From contig NC_068346.1 of assembly GCF_014633365.1 (NCBI RefSeq), positions 35,341,191 to 35,405,190 of the forward strand: a stretch of DNA of 64,000 nt. The letters are read 5' to 3'. The notes under the pieces were generated by a model, which was not told the DNA's origin, ran no database searches, and worked only from the letters and a program-made list of their open reading frames with translations. This DNA is from Diospyros lotus (taxonomy: Eukaryota; Streptophyta; Magnoliopsida; Ericales; Ebenaceae). The translations under genes were made by a program, and so were the position numbers. Position 1 is the first letter of the stretch. Each line of letters opens with the position of its first letter. Below, one piece after another: positions 47,804 through 60,420 of the stretch.

Positions 47804-48726
47804 CTAAGATGCACAGAAACGTGTTTGGGATGCCGTTTCGGCGTTTTCGAAATGGGAACGACCCGAAACGATTTTCGGGTTGTTTCTATAAATTGCAAAA
47901 TGTTTAGGTGTCGTTTTGCAATTTGTTAAAATTAAATGGAAACGTGTTTAAGGAAAAACACGTTTCCGATTCCCACAATAGCGGCCACACGACCCGCGAC
48001 CCACGCCCTAAGCATCCCCAAAGCTAGCTGAACCCCCCTCATTTTCCCCTTTTCTTCTTCTTCTTTCTGGCTTTTTTTTTTTTTTTTTTCCGAATCTGCT
48101 GTGTAAGCAATCTTCTTCTTCACCCAATCCGTCAGCTATCTATGGTCGAAAGTGACGGATTGACAGATCCGTCGTGGGTTCTTCTTCTTCACACTAGATT
48201 TCAACCATCGGGGTTCGACTATCGATGTAGATTGCTTACCAATTACCATCTTCTTCTTCTTCTTCTTCTTCACCCGATTTGTCGCTTCGACCATTGATCC
48301 ATCGCTTTTGATCCGTCGCTGCCGATTTCGACCATCGATCCGTCGTTCCTTCAGTTGCTTTGCTTCTGATTTCGTCGCTTCCATCGCTTTTGGTGTGTGT
48401 TCTCAGACTATGTCTTTTGTGTTTAGAGGTGTATGCATTTTTTTGTGTTTTATGTTTATTTAATTTTTGTTTTTAATTTATTTATATTAAAATTAAATTA
48501 ATTAATTTTTTTCAGTAATATGGCACATTGCATATCACTGAAAATAAATTTTTATATTTAAATTATTTTTATAATTTACTATATTAAAATTTATATTTAC
48601 AAAACTTCCCCTATATTTTTAAATTTACAGTTTACCCTTCTGTTTCTTACATTTTTAGAAAAATGTCGTTTCAGCGTTTTCGTTTCGTTTCAGAAACGTA
48701 TCATTTTCTGTTTCTGTGTTACTTAG
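47804..48726. mobile_element. TIR transposon with 8-bp target duplication, hAT-like
   Basis: 923 bases bounded by GTTACACA at 47796-47803 and 48727-48734. Its ends, CTAAGATGCACAGAAACG and the reverse complement of CTAAGTAACACAGAAACAG, form imperfect terminal inverted repeats. It contains AAACG/CGTTT-rich subterminal words, TTC-repeat tracts (about 48054-48122 and 48249-48275) and no transposase frame. An 8-base duplication suggests hAT, but superfamily assignment is tentative. Confidence 0.82.
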
Positions 48727-49018
48727 GTTACACATACTACCACAATTATCTTGAACTCTCATATCATTTTACACAATGTCCTAGTTCCAACCTTTACATT
48801 CAATCTTTTATCAGCTAGTAAATTCACTTCAACCACGAAAGATTGTCTTATTGTTCTTTCTAATTGTTGTGTTATTTAGGACTTGTCATCATGGATGATG
48901 ATTGGCATAGTTAAGCTCTAAGATGGTCTCTTTTACTTGTAGTCTCATTTCCAACCTATAATGTTTCATGTTGATGCTCATGTTGCTTCTTATTCCAATA
49001 AAACTGCTTCTAATTAAT

Positions 49019-50807
49019 TGTTAGCATTTTGTGCCCTAATACTAGATTTGGATGACATCTAGTTGGCTTGTTTTTATGCATTCATTATATCTTTGTATAA
49101 AACTATAAAAGACAAGGTTTTTTTCATTCATATTTTCTCCAATCAATTATATGAATGAGTCCATAGATTTTGTGTGTGAGAATCTTATTTTCAATTAGTG
49201 TTGAGACTATGTGATAGGATTCTCTAGTAACAGAACTTTTTACATTATTCTTAGTCCTTAGATTCTTCAGATGGGGACTTCGATTAATCGAGTATGAACT
49301 AGCACAGGGGTTACTATCTTGTTCAATATGGGATACCGATGGAAGTGTGGTGTGTCACGCTTCATATAACATAAGATGTCCCTAGTAGACCTGTGGTTGG
49401 TCATTAGAGAATGATCAACTAAATGTGACACTGATGACTGACCACATGGCCTGGTGGATAATGGTCGTATCATCAGGTTGTGATGGTGTGTTGATCCTTA
49501 TATTTGAACCAGCACAGTTGTTTTGTGTATTGGTGTGTGGAATTTACTAATGAGTTGAGTCATCTAATTGGAAGATGGGAACGTTCATCTATGTGGTTCC
49601 ATATTGCTGGTATATGGAGATAGGTGTTGAGAATAAAATCTATCACCCTCGTCAATATTTTATAGGGTGAACGTCTTATGCGATCTACTACTATTAGTGT
49701 GACGGGATAGTCCCTAGCCAGAACAAATTGAAAGTTAGAAAATGTATTTCCTAAGGTGTCATTTAGTCACATTAATAAAGTTTGACACATAGTTACTGAG
49801 TTCGTGAGTTTATCACTCAATGACTCTTACTCAATTGGGACGTTAAGTGATGGAAAGATTATAACATACAGTGATCGTCAACTGTAATAGGTTCACTTGA
49901 AGTGAGATTTCACTACCACCTATGCTTTCATGAACTGCTACTAGGCATTATTCAGGAACTCTTGGAATGTCATGGGGATTTGGAAAAGTTTCAGTGATAG
50001 GTCAAAGGGTTAACTAGTACCAAAAATGGTTTCAGTATTATCTGATTGCTAGGGGGTAGTGAACCTAGAAAGTCACACACCATATAGTATTGCGTTTGTT
50101 ATCAACATCGTGTGCCCAAAATTTCTCTAAAAGTTGTTGTTCAAAAGTTGACCCTTGGCCCTACCTGTCAATAGTTGAAATGCATACTGTATAGTTAAAA
50201 TGCATATTGCATAGTTGATTCCATAGTGAAATTGCATAGTAAAATTGATTGATTGCATTGAATTATTGGGATAATGGGGTGTCAAACGTGAGGATTAATT
50301 GAATTAGGAGAAGAATGAAATAATATAGATAGAAAAGAGAGAATAAATTAAGGGAAGCAGATTTCTTTACTTCCCACGCAGGCATTCTTTTCTTTTTCAT
50401 CTTCTTCCTCATTTGCCACCTCTGAAAATATTTTACTGCCATAGAAATTATACATGTGAAGGTCATGCGTATAATTTTGAAACGCAGACACCAGTAATTA
50501 GTACGCAAACCCTTTGTGTCTAACAAGGGAAGATGTGACCGGAACAATATCATTCAGTGTACTAGGTGTGGATAGACTAGGACCACCACAACATGAGGTG
50601 GATACGATCTTAGTATAGAAATTGTTTATATATCCCAACCATACATCAGATAGTAAGTATGAATTTATTTATATTCAATTGTTAAATATGCGTGTTACTT
50701 AAATACCCAACCTTTGTATGACGTGTATATTATATTCTGCTGTATGTATCTAATACACGATAAAAATTTTATTTTTATCTGTACGGTTGTACTATTGTTT
50801 CCCTTCA
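49019..50807. mobile_element. Large solo LTR, 1789 bp, in copia element 4
   Basis: Begins TGTTAGC and ends CCCTTCA, flanked by TTAAT at 49014-49018 and 50808-50812. It has no coding region and no internal retroelement sequence. TATAAAACTATAAAAG near 49096 could be its promoter. It interrupts the pre-integrase region: the reading before 49014 resumes at 50809 as NVSSNVWHHKLG. Confidence 0.85.
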
Positions 50808-50808
50808 T

Positions 50809-51807
50809 TAATGTTTCCTCAAATGTATGGCATCATAAGCTAGGATATATCTCTAGTAAAAATTTTCATATTTTGCAGTCCGTTGTACCCAATTTGTCAC
50901 TTGTAAACAATTCTTGTTTGACTTGTCCTAAAGCAAAGTTGAAACGTTCTCCTTTTCTTGTTCATACTAATCGTTATGTTACTTTCTTTGATCTAGTGCA
51001 TATGGATATATGGGGTCCATATTCCCAACCTGATATTGCTTGAAATCAATATTTTTTTACCATTAATGTTGATGATTTTTCGAGATGTTCTTGGCTATTC
51101 TTATTGAAAACAAAATCAGAGGTCCCTAAACTAATCTAGCAATTTTATTATTTAATCCTTAATCAATTTCACAAGTCTATTAAGGCCATTAGAACTGATA
51201 ACTGACTTGAATTCTCTTTGCCTTCCTTTTATGCTTCAAAAGGGATTTTCCATCAAACAAGTTGCGTTTATACCCCCAACAGAATGAAGGGGTGGAACGA
51301 AAACATCAAACCATCCTAAACATTGCCAAAGCCCTTTTATTTCATGCTTCCTTACCTATCAAATTCTGGGGTGATGCCGTGCTTACTGCCACTTATCTTA
51401 TTAACAAAACTCCATCCCCTATTCTAGACAACAATACACCCTATGAATTCAATAAACTGCCTCGTTATAGTCATCTTAGATCATTTGGATGCTTATGCTT
51501 TGCAGCTAAACTTATTGCTCAAGGAAGGAAATTTGATTATCAAGCTAGGAGATGTATATTCTTGGGTTATCCTGTTGGTGTCAAAGCTTATAAATTCTAT
51601 GATTTGGATTCCAACAATATTTTTCTTTCCAGAGATGTTCAATTTCACGAAGATATTTTTCCCTTTCATGATACTACACATTAAACCATTGTTCATGCTT
51701 TTGTTTTTGCTGATGTTCCTAATTTGTTTCTTCCATCCTTTACTTGAACACCTATTGTTGTTTTTGTTTCTCCTTATATATCTATATTCTCATTCTGTTG
51801 ATATATC
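50809..51807 (+). pseudogene. Copia element 4 integrase remnant
   Basis: Encodes VWHHKLGYIS, NSCLTCPKAKLKRSPF, HMDIWGPYSQPD, VDDFSRCSWLFLL, IRTDN, then [14 protein letters not shown] and [18 protein letters not shown] up to the stop at 51684. Several stops and frame changes interrupt the catalytic core, for instance TGA after IRTDN, so it is not functional. Confidence 0.85.
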
Positions 51808-52921
51808 TGATGTTTTGCCTTTGATATGGTTTTGATAATAAAAAATAATTATATTTTGATGATGGAATTATTTTGCAAAGGTTATTAACTTGGTGCTCTA
51901 AATTACTTTTATATGTTCTATTAAGTACCAAAATCAAAATTAATATCATCATGCAATCCAATGCCAAAAATCTTGTTATAAATTTGTTGATGGTATTTGG
52001 AAAATTATATTTTATTTTTTATTTTGTTGCTCAATTTCAAGCTCTTCAAATGCATTTTAAAACATTGAAATTAATTTAAAATTATTTTTTGCATAAGCAA
52101 TCTATTGACTATTTCTTATAAGTTACCGACCATTTACTCTTATAATGTCAACCATTTTTAAACCTTGTTGATCGTTTTTATACAAGCTCTTAGTTGTTGG
52201 TTGTCGACCATCTCTACATCATGAACTGTCGACCATTCTTCAATATTGTCAACCATTCTTCATCAATTGTTGACCGATGTTTAAATTTTAAACTAACTTG
52301 TTGACCAATTATTGGAATGTGTCGATCCTTTTTATTGCAAAGACTTCTAATGGCTAGTTTTACAAGCTCCAACGGCTATAAACAATTAGTTTCTTTTGAA
52401 ATTCTTGTGATGTCTATAAATACCATTCAAGAAAGCTCTTGAGACAACCAAGAAAGAAGAATAAATTCATTTGAGGTAACATTTGTATTTTTACTTCTCC
52501 ACTCTACTTGTGCTTTCATTTTTCTCTCAAAAGGCTTTAATTATTATTTGTATCATTTTGTTCAACCCTTGTGTTTATTTTGAGAGATCTTATAACAAAG
52601 AGTAACTACTCTTAGATAATTTCTTTTGTATCATTCTTGTATTTCCTAATTTGTGAGCTAGAGGGCCTACTGAATTTTGGTAAAAGGTGGTATGAGGTTT
52701 TAGTTAAGTGTTTCAAATTCTTAGTGAGGAGGTCAGGGAGTGGATTAGGCTAGGTTTAGCCAAACTACTATAAATAGCTTGTGTCCCTCTTGCATTTTAT
52801 CTTAGTTGTGATTCATTGATTTATCAATTTATTTTCAAAACCTCCTAAAAGTTTTTAATTTTTGCAAACACACAATTCACTCCCTCTTAGGTTGTGGTGC
52901 CATTGCTATACAAACCTAACA
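51808..52921. mobile_element. Second solo LTR, 1114 bp, in copia element 4
   Basis: Begins TGATGTTTTGCC and ends CCTAACA, flanked by ATATC at 51803-51807 and 52922-52926. TATAAATA lies at about 52415-52422. It holds a run of related words around GTCGACCATT between 52120 and 52330. It has no coding region. Confidence 0.82.
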
Positions 52922-52926
52922 ATATC

Positions 52927-54780
52927 TTCTTCTTCTCCTTCTCCTATTGTTTCTCCTAATTCTACTACTAACTTAATTAATTAATCTTGCTCCTACTATA
53001 CTTGCTTCCCCACCTATTACCTCTGTACAACCTAGATGCAGCACTAGACCTATCAAACCACCTTCTTACCTTAAGAACTACTACACCAACCTACAGTTTT
53101 TTGATTCTCTACCTTCCTCATCCAATGATTGTACTCTCTATCCTATTCAAAACTTCGTTTCATATGAAAACTTGTCCCCATAGTACAAAGCGTTTACCTG
53201 TTCTATCTCCACCACTTTTTAACTAACCACTTATACTCAAGCAAGTCAGTTTGCTCATTAGCAACATGCCATGTAAGAAGAACTAAAAGCTTTAAAGGAG
53301 AACAAAACATGGCAGATTGTTCCTTTACCATCAAGTAAACATGACATTGGTTGCAAATGGGTGTACAAAACTAAGTTTAAGGCAGATGGTAGCATTGAGA
53401 GGTTCAAAGCTTATTTGGTTGCTAAGGGTTTTAATCAAAATGAGGGCTTTGACTATCACGAGACATTTAGTCCTATTGCCAAGCACAAAATTGTTAAAGT
53501 ATTTCTCGCTCTTGATTTGCTAATAATTGGTACCTTTCTCAACTTGATGTTAATAATGTGTTTCTTAATGAGGATCTTCTCGAAGAAATTTATATGGATC
53601 TTCCCCTTGGCTATCAACTTTTGAGGGAGACTGCTATTGAATCTAATAGCTCACAGTCTAAAGACATTAAGCTTGTGTGCAAATTACACAGAAATCATTG
53701 TATGGTTTAAAACAGGCTTCTAGACAATGGAATGCCAAGTTTATTGAGTGTTTGATTCATTGTGGATTTATTCAATCAAAGTCAGACTACTCTTTGTTCA
53801 CTAAACATATGGGAGAAAATATTGTTGCTTTATTGATTTATGTTGATGACATTATAGCAAGCAACAAAATTGTTCTTATTGAAGATCTGAAGAAATACTT
53901 GAGCTCTTACTTTAAGCTTAAAGATTTAGGCAAACAAAAATATTTCCTTGGGCTTCAAATAGCTAGATCCAAGCGTGGAATCTCACTATCTCAAAGAAAG
54001 TATACTCTTGAGTTGTTGGAAGACTATGGTCATTTGGGAGCAAAACCAAGTAATACACATATGGAGGTAATCATAAGATGGTTCATATTGATAATGACTT
54101 TCTACAAGATCCAGTAATGTATAGGCAGCTTATAGGAAAGTTGTTATACCTAACTCTAACAAGACCTGATATTAGCAGTGTTATTCATATTTTAACTCAG
54201 TTTATGGACAAACTAGCAATAATACATTTGAATGCTGCATACAGAGTTTTGAGATATTTTAAGTCAGCCCCAGGACAAGGCATACTTATGTCATCATCTT
54301 TTGATTTCATCCTAAAAACATATTCGAATAGTGATTGGGGAGGGTGCAATGAAACAAGAAAATCCTTGATAGGATTTTGTGTTTTTCTTGGAGATGCTTT
54401 GGTTAGTTAGAAGTCAAAGAAACAGCAAATGGTGGCAAAAAGTTATGTTAAAGAAAAGTATAGGCCAATGGTTGTAACTACATGTAAGGTTATGTGACTG
54501 ATTTATTTGTTAAATGAATTCAAAATTCGTCATGAGGGATCAGTGCATTTATATTGTGATAATGTTTCAGCATTGCATATCTCCAAGAATCCAGTGTTTC
54601 ATGAAAGAACAAAGGATATTGAACTGGATTGTCATTTTGTCAGAGAAAATGTGCTTGCATGAGTGATAAAGTCATTGCATTTAAAGACCAATCTCCAGTT
54701 AGCAAACATGTTTACAAAGGCATTGCATCCATCTCGATTTCACAGTTTACTGGTCAATATGAGCAGTCATAACATGCTCG
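52927..54780 (+). pseudogene. Copia element 4 RT-RNase H remnant
   Basis: Starts near 53031 (QPRCSTRPIKPPSYL), with RT blocks [47 protein letters not shown], an intact LLIYVDDII (near 53838), and RNase H near 54320, which reads TYSNSDWGGC. The last blocks are [22 protein letters not shown] and MFTKALHPSRF. Stops and at least two frame changes break it. Confidence 0.87.
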
Positions 54781-54793
54781 TCTTGAGGAAAAG

Positions 54794-54973
54794 TGTTAAG
54801 AATGAGAAAATTGTTAAATCAGTTTTTGATTATTGTTAATTAACTAAACTAATTTCGATTAGTTAGATTAGTTAGAAACATAATTTTGTTTCTGTTTATT
54901 TTTCCCTCATTTCTTCTATATGTAAGTTTTGTTTTTCATTCATCAATAAAGTTGAGGCATTCATTTCATAACA
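54794..54973 (+). repeat. 3' LTR of copia element 4, about 180 bp
   Basis: TGTTAAG...CATAACA, directly after the purine tract TTGAGGAAAAG at 54783-54793. No matching 5' LTR is found in the window. Confidence 0.75.
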
Positions 54974-57225
54974 GTGCCTTCCTTCCATAGAAGCAACAAC
55001 TCTTTCCCTCACAAATTTAGATCTTTTTCTTGATTTTTCTCTTTCGCTCTCATCTCTCTCTCTCTCTCTCAACTTCGTCTTCTACATGTTGTGGGTTGCC
55101 GAGAATCGTAGGTAAAAACAACCCTACGTTGCCATGTCCAACGATTTTAGTTTTGGGATGGGTTTTTGCCATGGATAAGATTGTTGGTATCTTGGTTCAT
55201 GGTGTTGATTCCTCTTTTGCTCCTTCTAATCAGTTCCTTGAACTGACGTTGTGTGTGGCTTCTGCTTCTGTTTTTCTTCTTCTTCTTGTTCTTCTTCATG
55301 ATGAACCCTAGCCCTAAATAGCAAGAAGGTCGTGGTTGGGTAGCTTCGACGACAGTGGTCGAAAGCCACCATCGCCGGCCAACATCTCCCCCCCCCCCCA
55401 AACAATCACGCGCACAGCTTGGCAACCAAATTTTCAAACCCTAAAAATTAATTTTGGGTGTTTGGTTGGTTGGTGCAAGCCTAATCCAATCCATGGATAG
55501 GTTGCACCTGATTGCTCCAAGTTAGTCTAGAATTGATTTAATACCTAAATTGATAAAGAATAATTGGGATAGCCAATTCTATTGGTTATCTAATTCCTGA
55601 TTTAATACAATGCAGATTTATTTAACGGCTAAATTGATAAAGGTAATTGGGATAGCCAATTCCAATGATTATTCAATTCCCGATTTAATAAATAATATTG
55701 AGACTAGTTTATGATATTTCTAATTATCTAATCCCCAATTTATTTACATTAGCTTGTGATATTTCAATTGTCCAATCCCCGATTTATTTATAGTAGCTTA
55801 TGATATCCCTAGTTTATTGACTTTCTAAATAGGTCTATATTACCCTTGGTTGGCCAAATCCAATGGTTAACCAATTTTGATTTTAATTTAGTAACTAAAA
55901 CAAACCCAATTTTATTTTAAGTGGGAACTAAATTTATTTTCAAAAATCTAAATTTAATTGGTAAAACTTAATCCTTATGTTCCATTAAATCCCAACCAAT
56001 TTTCTTAAAAGTCCAACTTTAGAATTATATTCACCTCACTTTGTTTTTTGTGCTTGTCTCATCTTGGTCCATTAGTCAGTTAGAATAGACGTTTTAGATC
56101 GTTGGAAATATTTTACATCTTGCATTTTTTTATTTAATTCTTATATAGTTTAATAATTTTATTAGGTGATTTTCACGCAACCCAGTCAAGAGGCAACTAA
56201 GGGAATTCTAAACTTAATATAACATTGTGAGTAGGTAATTTGTATTATAGTGGCATTTATTGTATTCATATTGCTAATCATCGTTGTATTCTTAATATAT
56301 TTTCACAATGACATTTCTTAAAATTGCATTTGGGAAAAATAGAATCCATGTTGCCTGACTGTGCATGTTGACACTTATAGTTGATTTCATTTTTTTTTAA
56401 TTTGCATTTGGAAAAAATATGATCAACGTTGCCTTGATTTATGCAAATTGATACTAATATCTAATTCATTGCATATGACACTTCTGATACTGAATGATAG
56501 CATAAAATGTGTCTTAAAAGGAGTAATTAGTTAAAACATTATATTACTAACTTAAGTAAAAGTTAGTTATTAGTGCACCACGTATACATTAGGGTGAGAA
56601 TTGGTTCACTCTTGTTGGCGTGAGAGGTTCTGCCCTCATGTTCAAATCAGGTGTGAGAGGTTCCACCATTATGTTCAAATCAAGCATGAGTGGTTCCGCC
56701 AAAGTATAATTTGTGGGTGAAAGTCGTTTCGCCTCTAAGTTAATGAAATATGTGAATTATGATTCTAACTTGTTTACTCCTAAATGCGCATGCTTAATTT
56801 GTCATTTCTTACATTGTCTTAATTATTACTTGACATGACATGGCACGATGATTTATCTTTCAATGCATTGATGTTATATTCCCCCATTATAATGCTCTTT
56901 ATCTCTCACTTAGTCTATAGTAGGCTTACCCCTTAATATTTTCAAAATTGTAGGTTGGCATTGACCCTGGCGGTAAGGATCAAGTTAGGCGATTCTAATT
57001 GCATAGACCCTAGACATGCTCTATGTTGCAGTACGAACACCTCACTTCATTGGACTTGTGCATCGGGAGGCTTATGTTTCTTTCCTTTTGTGATTTAGTA
57101 AATTTCGAATATTGTAATCATATGATGAACTTTGGGCGGTGGGCACTGCAATTTCAGAATAAAGGCAATGGAGATTTTCATAATTTATTTGAGATGTTTA
57201 AAGACAGATGATAATGTATAGGGTA
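54974..57225. other. Unassigned intergenic stretch
   Basis: I see no gene. A CT-microsatellite at about 55050-55070 and a run of 11 or so C at 55390-55400 are present. From 56609 to 56705 there are diverged direct repeats built on GTGAGAGGTTCCRCC and ATGTTCAAATCA. Between 55440 and 55860, words such as AATTGGGATAGCCAATTC repeat. It may be decayed retroelement DNA; the nature is unknown. Confidence 0.5.
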
Positions 57226-57439
57226 ATCTTCAAAATGATGAATATTATGCTGCAATTTAGTGAAACCCCAGGTCGTAGGTCAACTTTTGAAGCCTGCAGA
57301 CATCTCAACTGAACTCACAAGCAGCTAGGTTCCATCTTATTTAGCTCTACAGAATGATGATAAACTGTTTGCAGAAGATCTAGCATGGAATCTCTTGGCC
57401 GAATCAACAGATCCTGCTAGCAGTTGCATGGCCTTTCTC

Positions 57440-57988
57440 TCACATAATGGAGCAGTTGGGGACACCATAAGGCTCATAGCGCACCTCGACAAGGCGGCAG
57501 CAGGCACTGCAACAAGGAGGCAGAGGAGCTGGAGGAGGCTTTGGAGGCTCCGTCTTCGGAGGCTCCGGATCCGGCTTTGGCTTTGGCTTTGGTTCGCTAA
57601 CACTGCCGAAAACTGCGGTCTTCCAAGTCTTCCTCACTTGCTTTGCCACTTGAATTGGATCAACGTCCCCAACCACCTTCAGTATCCCCTTTTGCTCATC
57701 CACAGATACTTCTGCAAGACCTGTTCAGCAAGCATACGCTAATAAATTTGTCTTGAAGTAATGAAAGTATTGTTCAGAATCAAATTTGAATGAAGATGAT
57801 GAAGCTGATACCTTCAAGTTTTGCAACTGCTTTCAGTATCTGAGTCTTGCATTTCTGGCAGGCGATGCAGACCTTCAATTCTATAATCTGGAGTAATGTA
57901 AATATGCATGGAAACAGATGAACAAGAGATGAAGGAAACTTGAATGAGTGCACCAAAAGGTGAAGTATTATTACCGTATTACCTTCAT
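57440..57988 (-). CDS. HIPP copy C: HMA-domain protein with CaaX box CSIM (Pi21-like)
   Basis: Intact three-exon gene on the minus strand: 57988-57983 (ATG AAG), 57887-57812 and 57720-57440, with GT-AG junctions and the same phases as copies A and B. It encodes about 120 residues: the HMA fold with metal site CIACQKC near residues 9-15, a Lys/Pro/Asp/Glu linker (PKPKPKPDPEPPKTEPP), PPCCSACCRLVEV and terminal CSIM. It differs from A chiefly in the linker, where A has PKPANPP repeats. The upstream TATA position reads GCACAAATA, weaker than in copy B. The function is as for copy B, inferred from domain order. Confidence 0.84.
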
Positions 57989-58439
57989 GGCAGTAGTTTG
58001 AGGCAAGAAGCTGGATATTGAACTTGTGGCTTCATTTCATTCCTATTTGTGCACATCAAGATAACTCGCTGTTTAAGGGTTATTGGAAGACCTTGACTAT
58101 GTGAAGGTGGCCTCCACGTGAGCTTAGACCCCATATGGTAAGAAATGTCAGAAAAGCTAGTGAAAGGGCATTATTGGTCTACAAGTTAGCAATAGTACCT
58201 GGCCTGCGCCAATGAAAGAGACCTTCAATAACACGTTTTGCACCTGGCCTTCGAATTTTCTAAGCAAGATTTTTTGTGATTGGCCTTTTCTTCTTACTAG
58301 CAATAGTAAGATTACAAAATACTTAATTCTCACCTAATTTTTAATTTTGAGATTTAATTCTTAATTTTATTGATTAGGATATTCAACCCTTTTTTTATTT
58401 AATTTTAATTTTAAATTATTATTTATTATTAATATATCT

Positions 58440-58643
58440 TTGAGACCGAAAGGTAAAATCTTTCACCTAAAAGGTCCCCCGCAATTCAGTCCCAAGATTT
58501 CTGTAAGAGAGGTAAATCACGAAACTCAGCAATGAGATTCGAACATAAGATCTGTGACTGTCTATATAGCGATTAGAATCTAGGACTCTTTGGGGTCAAC
58601 ACATGTACGGTCTCAACTATTGGACTATATCCGTGATGACTTG
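58440..58643 (-). mobile_element. SINE-like insertion in spacer of duplicate C
   Basis: 204 bases absent from the corresponding point in segment A (near 12786), flanked by TTATTAATATATCT (58426-58439) and TTATTGATATATCT (58644-58657). On the minus strand TAGTCCAATAGTTGAG resembles an A box and GTTCGAATCTC is a B box. No clear poly(A) tail is seen. Confidence 0.72.
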
Positions 58644-59506
58644 TTATTGATATATCTATAGATATGTTAGAAGAATCAATGTGAGAAATTTTACATGTTA
58701 TAGAAATTTTACATGTTAATTAAAATCATGTAAATTTTATTATTTCATCAATCAAATCATTTAATCTGGCTGAGTGTCATGTTAATAATTTATGATAAAA
58801 TATAAAAATAGTAAACAATTGTCTAAAGTTGAGATTAAGTGGTAGATTTTTCACCTCATCAATCAGATCATTAATAATTTAATGTTATTTGATGTTATTA
58901 GCTACCCTACATGGGGATTAATTAATCAATTAATTTCATAATGAAGACGTGAATGGAGGTTGCTGAAGACGTGAATGGAGGTTTGGTAGATGCCATCATT
59001 CCACACAACTTCCTACCATACTAAAAGCCTTTGTTTAAAATTAAAAATTAAAAATTAAAAATTTTAAATGAAAGTTCTTAGGTGGCAGTTGGGAGTAACA
59101 GTTTATTTATTTATTTTTTTTAAAGTAAAGTTTTAAATAAAATGAGACTTTGTGTAACAGTAAAGTTGTTTAAAAAATCAATTACTGTTTAGAGGTTATT
59201 GGATTAAATTTTATTAACGTAGTTAATTTTTATTTTTTAAGTAAAATACATAAAAGATATTTTATATAAAAGCTTAATACATACGATGCTACCTCGACAA
59301 TTAGTTGAGATACGGAATCTTGATGTTTTTGTACATTAGGTATCAAATATTATAATTTTTTAATTGTTGAGAGAGCATAACAATCCAGTCAACCTATTCA
59401 AATATTGTCAACTAGTCATTCACGTAATGTGCCACTCACGGAAACAAGGGCGTTTATATACGCACTAACTTTCCCTCGAGAAAAGAATTTAAAGTAATAA
59501 TTTTTA

Positions 59507-59954
59507 GAATCATGCTATTTGTACAGAATATATATTACAAAAATATTTATAGAAGAATCAAAATATCCATTTTGCCCCTGCAATTAATGACCCAAATGCC
59601 CAATAGCATCTTTCTCTTCCTCTGTCTCCCTCTCGCTTTCCCTTTCACACTGTTGACAGCAGCGGCAGCGGCAAGCGGCGGCAGTGGCAGAGGCAAGGCG
59701 AGGCGGCCGAGGCGACGTGATGAGGTGACAAAGGCAACGGGGCGAGGCGGCGGATGTTGCAGCGGTGAGGCGAGGCGAGAGCAGGCGGAGGCGAAGAATG
59801 GCGGCGTGTGAGGTTGCAGCGGTGAGGGAAGGGGGGAGAGGGAGAAGGGGATGAATAGGGATCAAAATATCGCAAAATTTTGATGTCAAAATATTGCGAT
59901 ATATCATCCCTGTAAGTATTTTGTAAAATTTTTTCTGTACAAATAGCATTTTCC
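59507..59954. mobile_element. Mutator-like non-autonomous element with GC-rich interior
   Basis: 448 bases absent from segment A near 13745. A 9-base target duplication TAATTTTTA flanks it (59498-59506 and 59955-59963). The terminal inverted repeats are GAATCATGCTATTTGTACAG and the reverse complement of GGAAAATGCTATTTGTACAG. The interior (about 59640-59850) is strongly GC-rich with many GGCGGC/GAGGCG words, unlike its surroundings; open frames there on both strands are compositional. It has no transposase. Confidence 0.82.
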
Positions 59955-60420
59955 TAATTTTTAATGCTTAAACTATCGAATCTTGACGCTTTACACATCA
60001 AGGACTACATGCCATATTTTTTAATTATTGACGCAGCATCGTATGTATTAAGCTTTGTAAAAACATTTTATTTACAGGGTCTCATAACATCAAAACATTA
60101 AAAAAAATTTAACATTTGACCTCTAAATAGTAACTAATTTTTTAAACAACTTTATTGCAACGTTAAAGGTTATTTTGTTTAAAGTTTTGTCTAAAAATTA
60201 AAAGTAAAATATGACTCTCAAACGTTAGTCAATAAATTTTTATTTAAATTTTTTACTTTTTTATATATATGTAACACGAGCCATCCCTCTAATATATATA
60301 ACATGTATGTATATTTATGTACACTAGGGATTAAATAAGTAATTATACAATTCTAAATATAAATAATTTTTTTGGTTTTTTATTTTTAATATAAATGGTT
60401 AATTTTATACAAGAAAATAA

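Larger units (their letters stand above)
46833..54973 (+). mobile_element. Copia element 4, plus strand, nested and degenerate
   Basis: Lacks a 5' LTR; gag begins abruptly at about 46833. Protease, pre-integrase, integrase, RT and RNase H follow in order, interrupted by a TIR element (47804-48726) and two solo LTRs (49019-50807, 51808-52921), each with intact target duplications. The 3' LTR is at 54794-54973. It is a different lineage from elements 1 and 2 (its gag has the form WNTLLQRFSQ...LNGVWEELRTF). Confidence 0.88.

Noticed and set aside
59512..59949. Overlapping ORFs of about 100-120 codons on both strands
   Set aside because: Caused by GC-rich composition inside a Mutator-like element; no domain and no stable reading.
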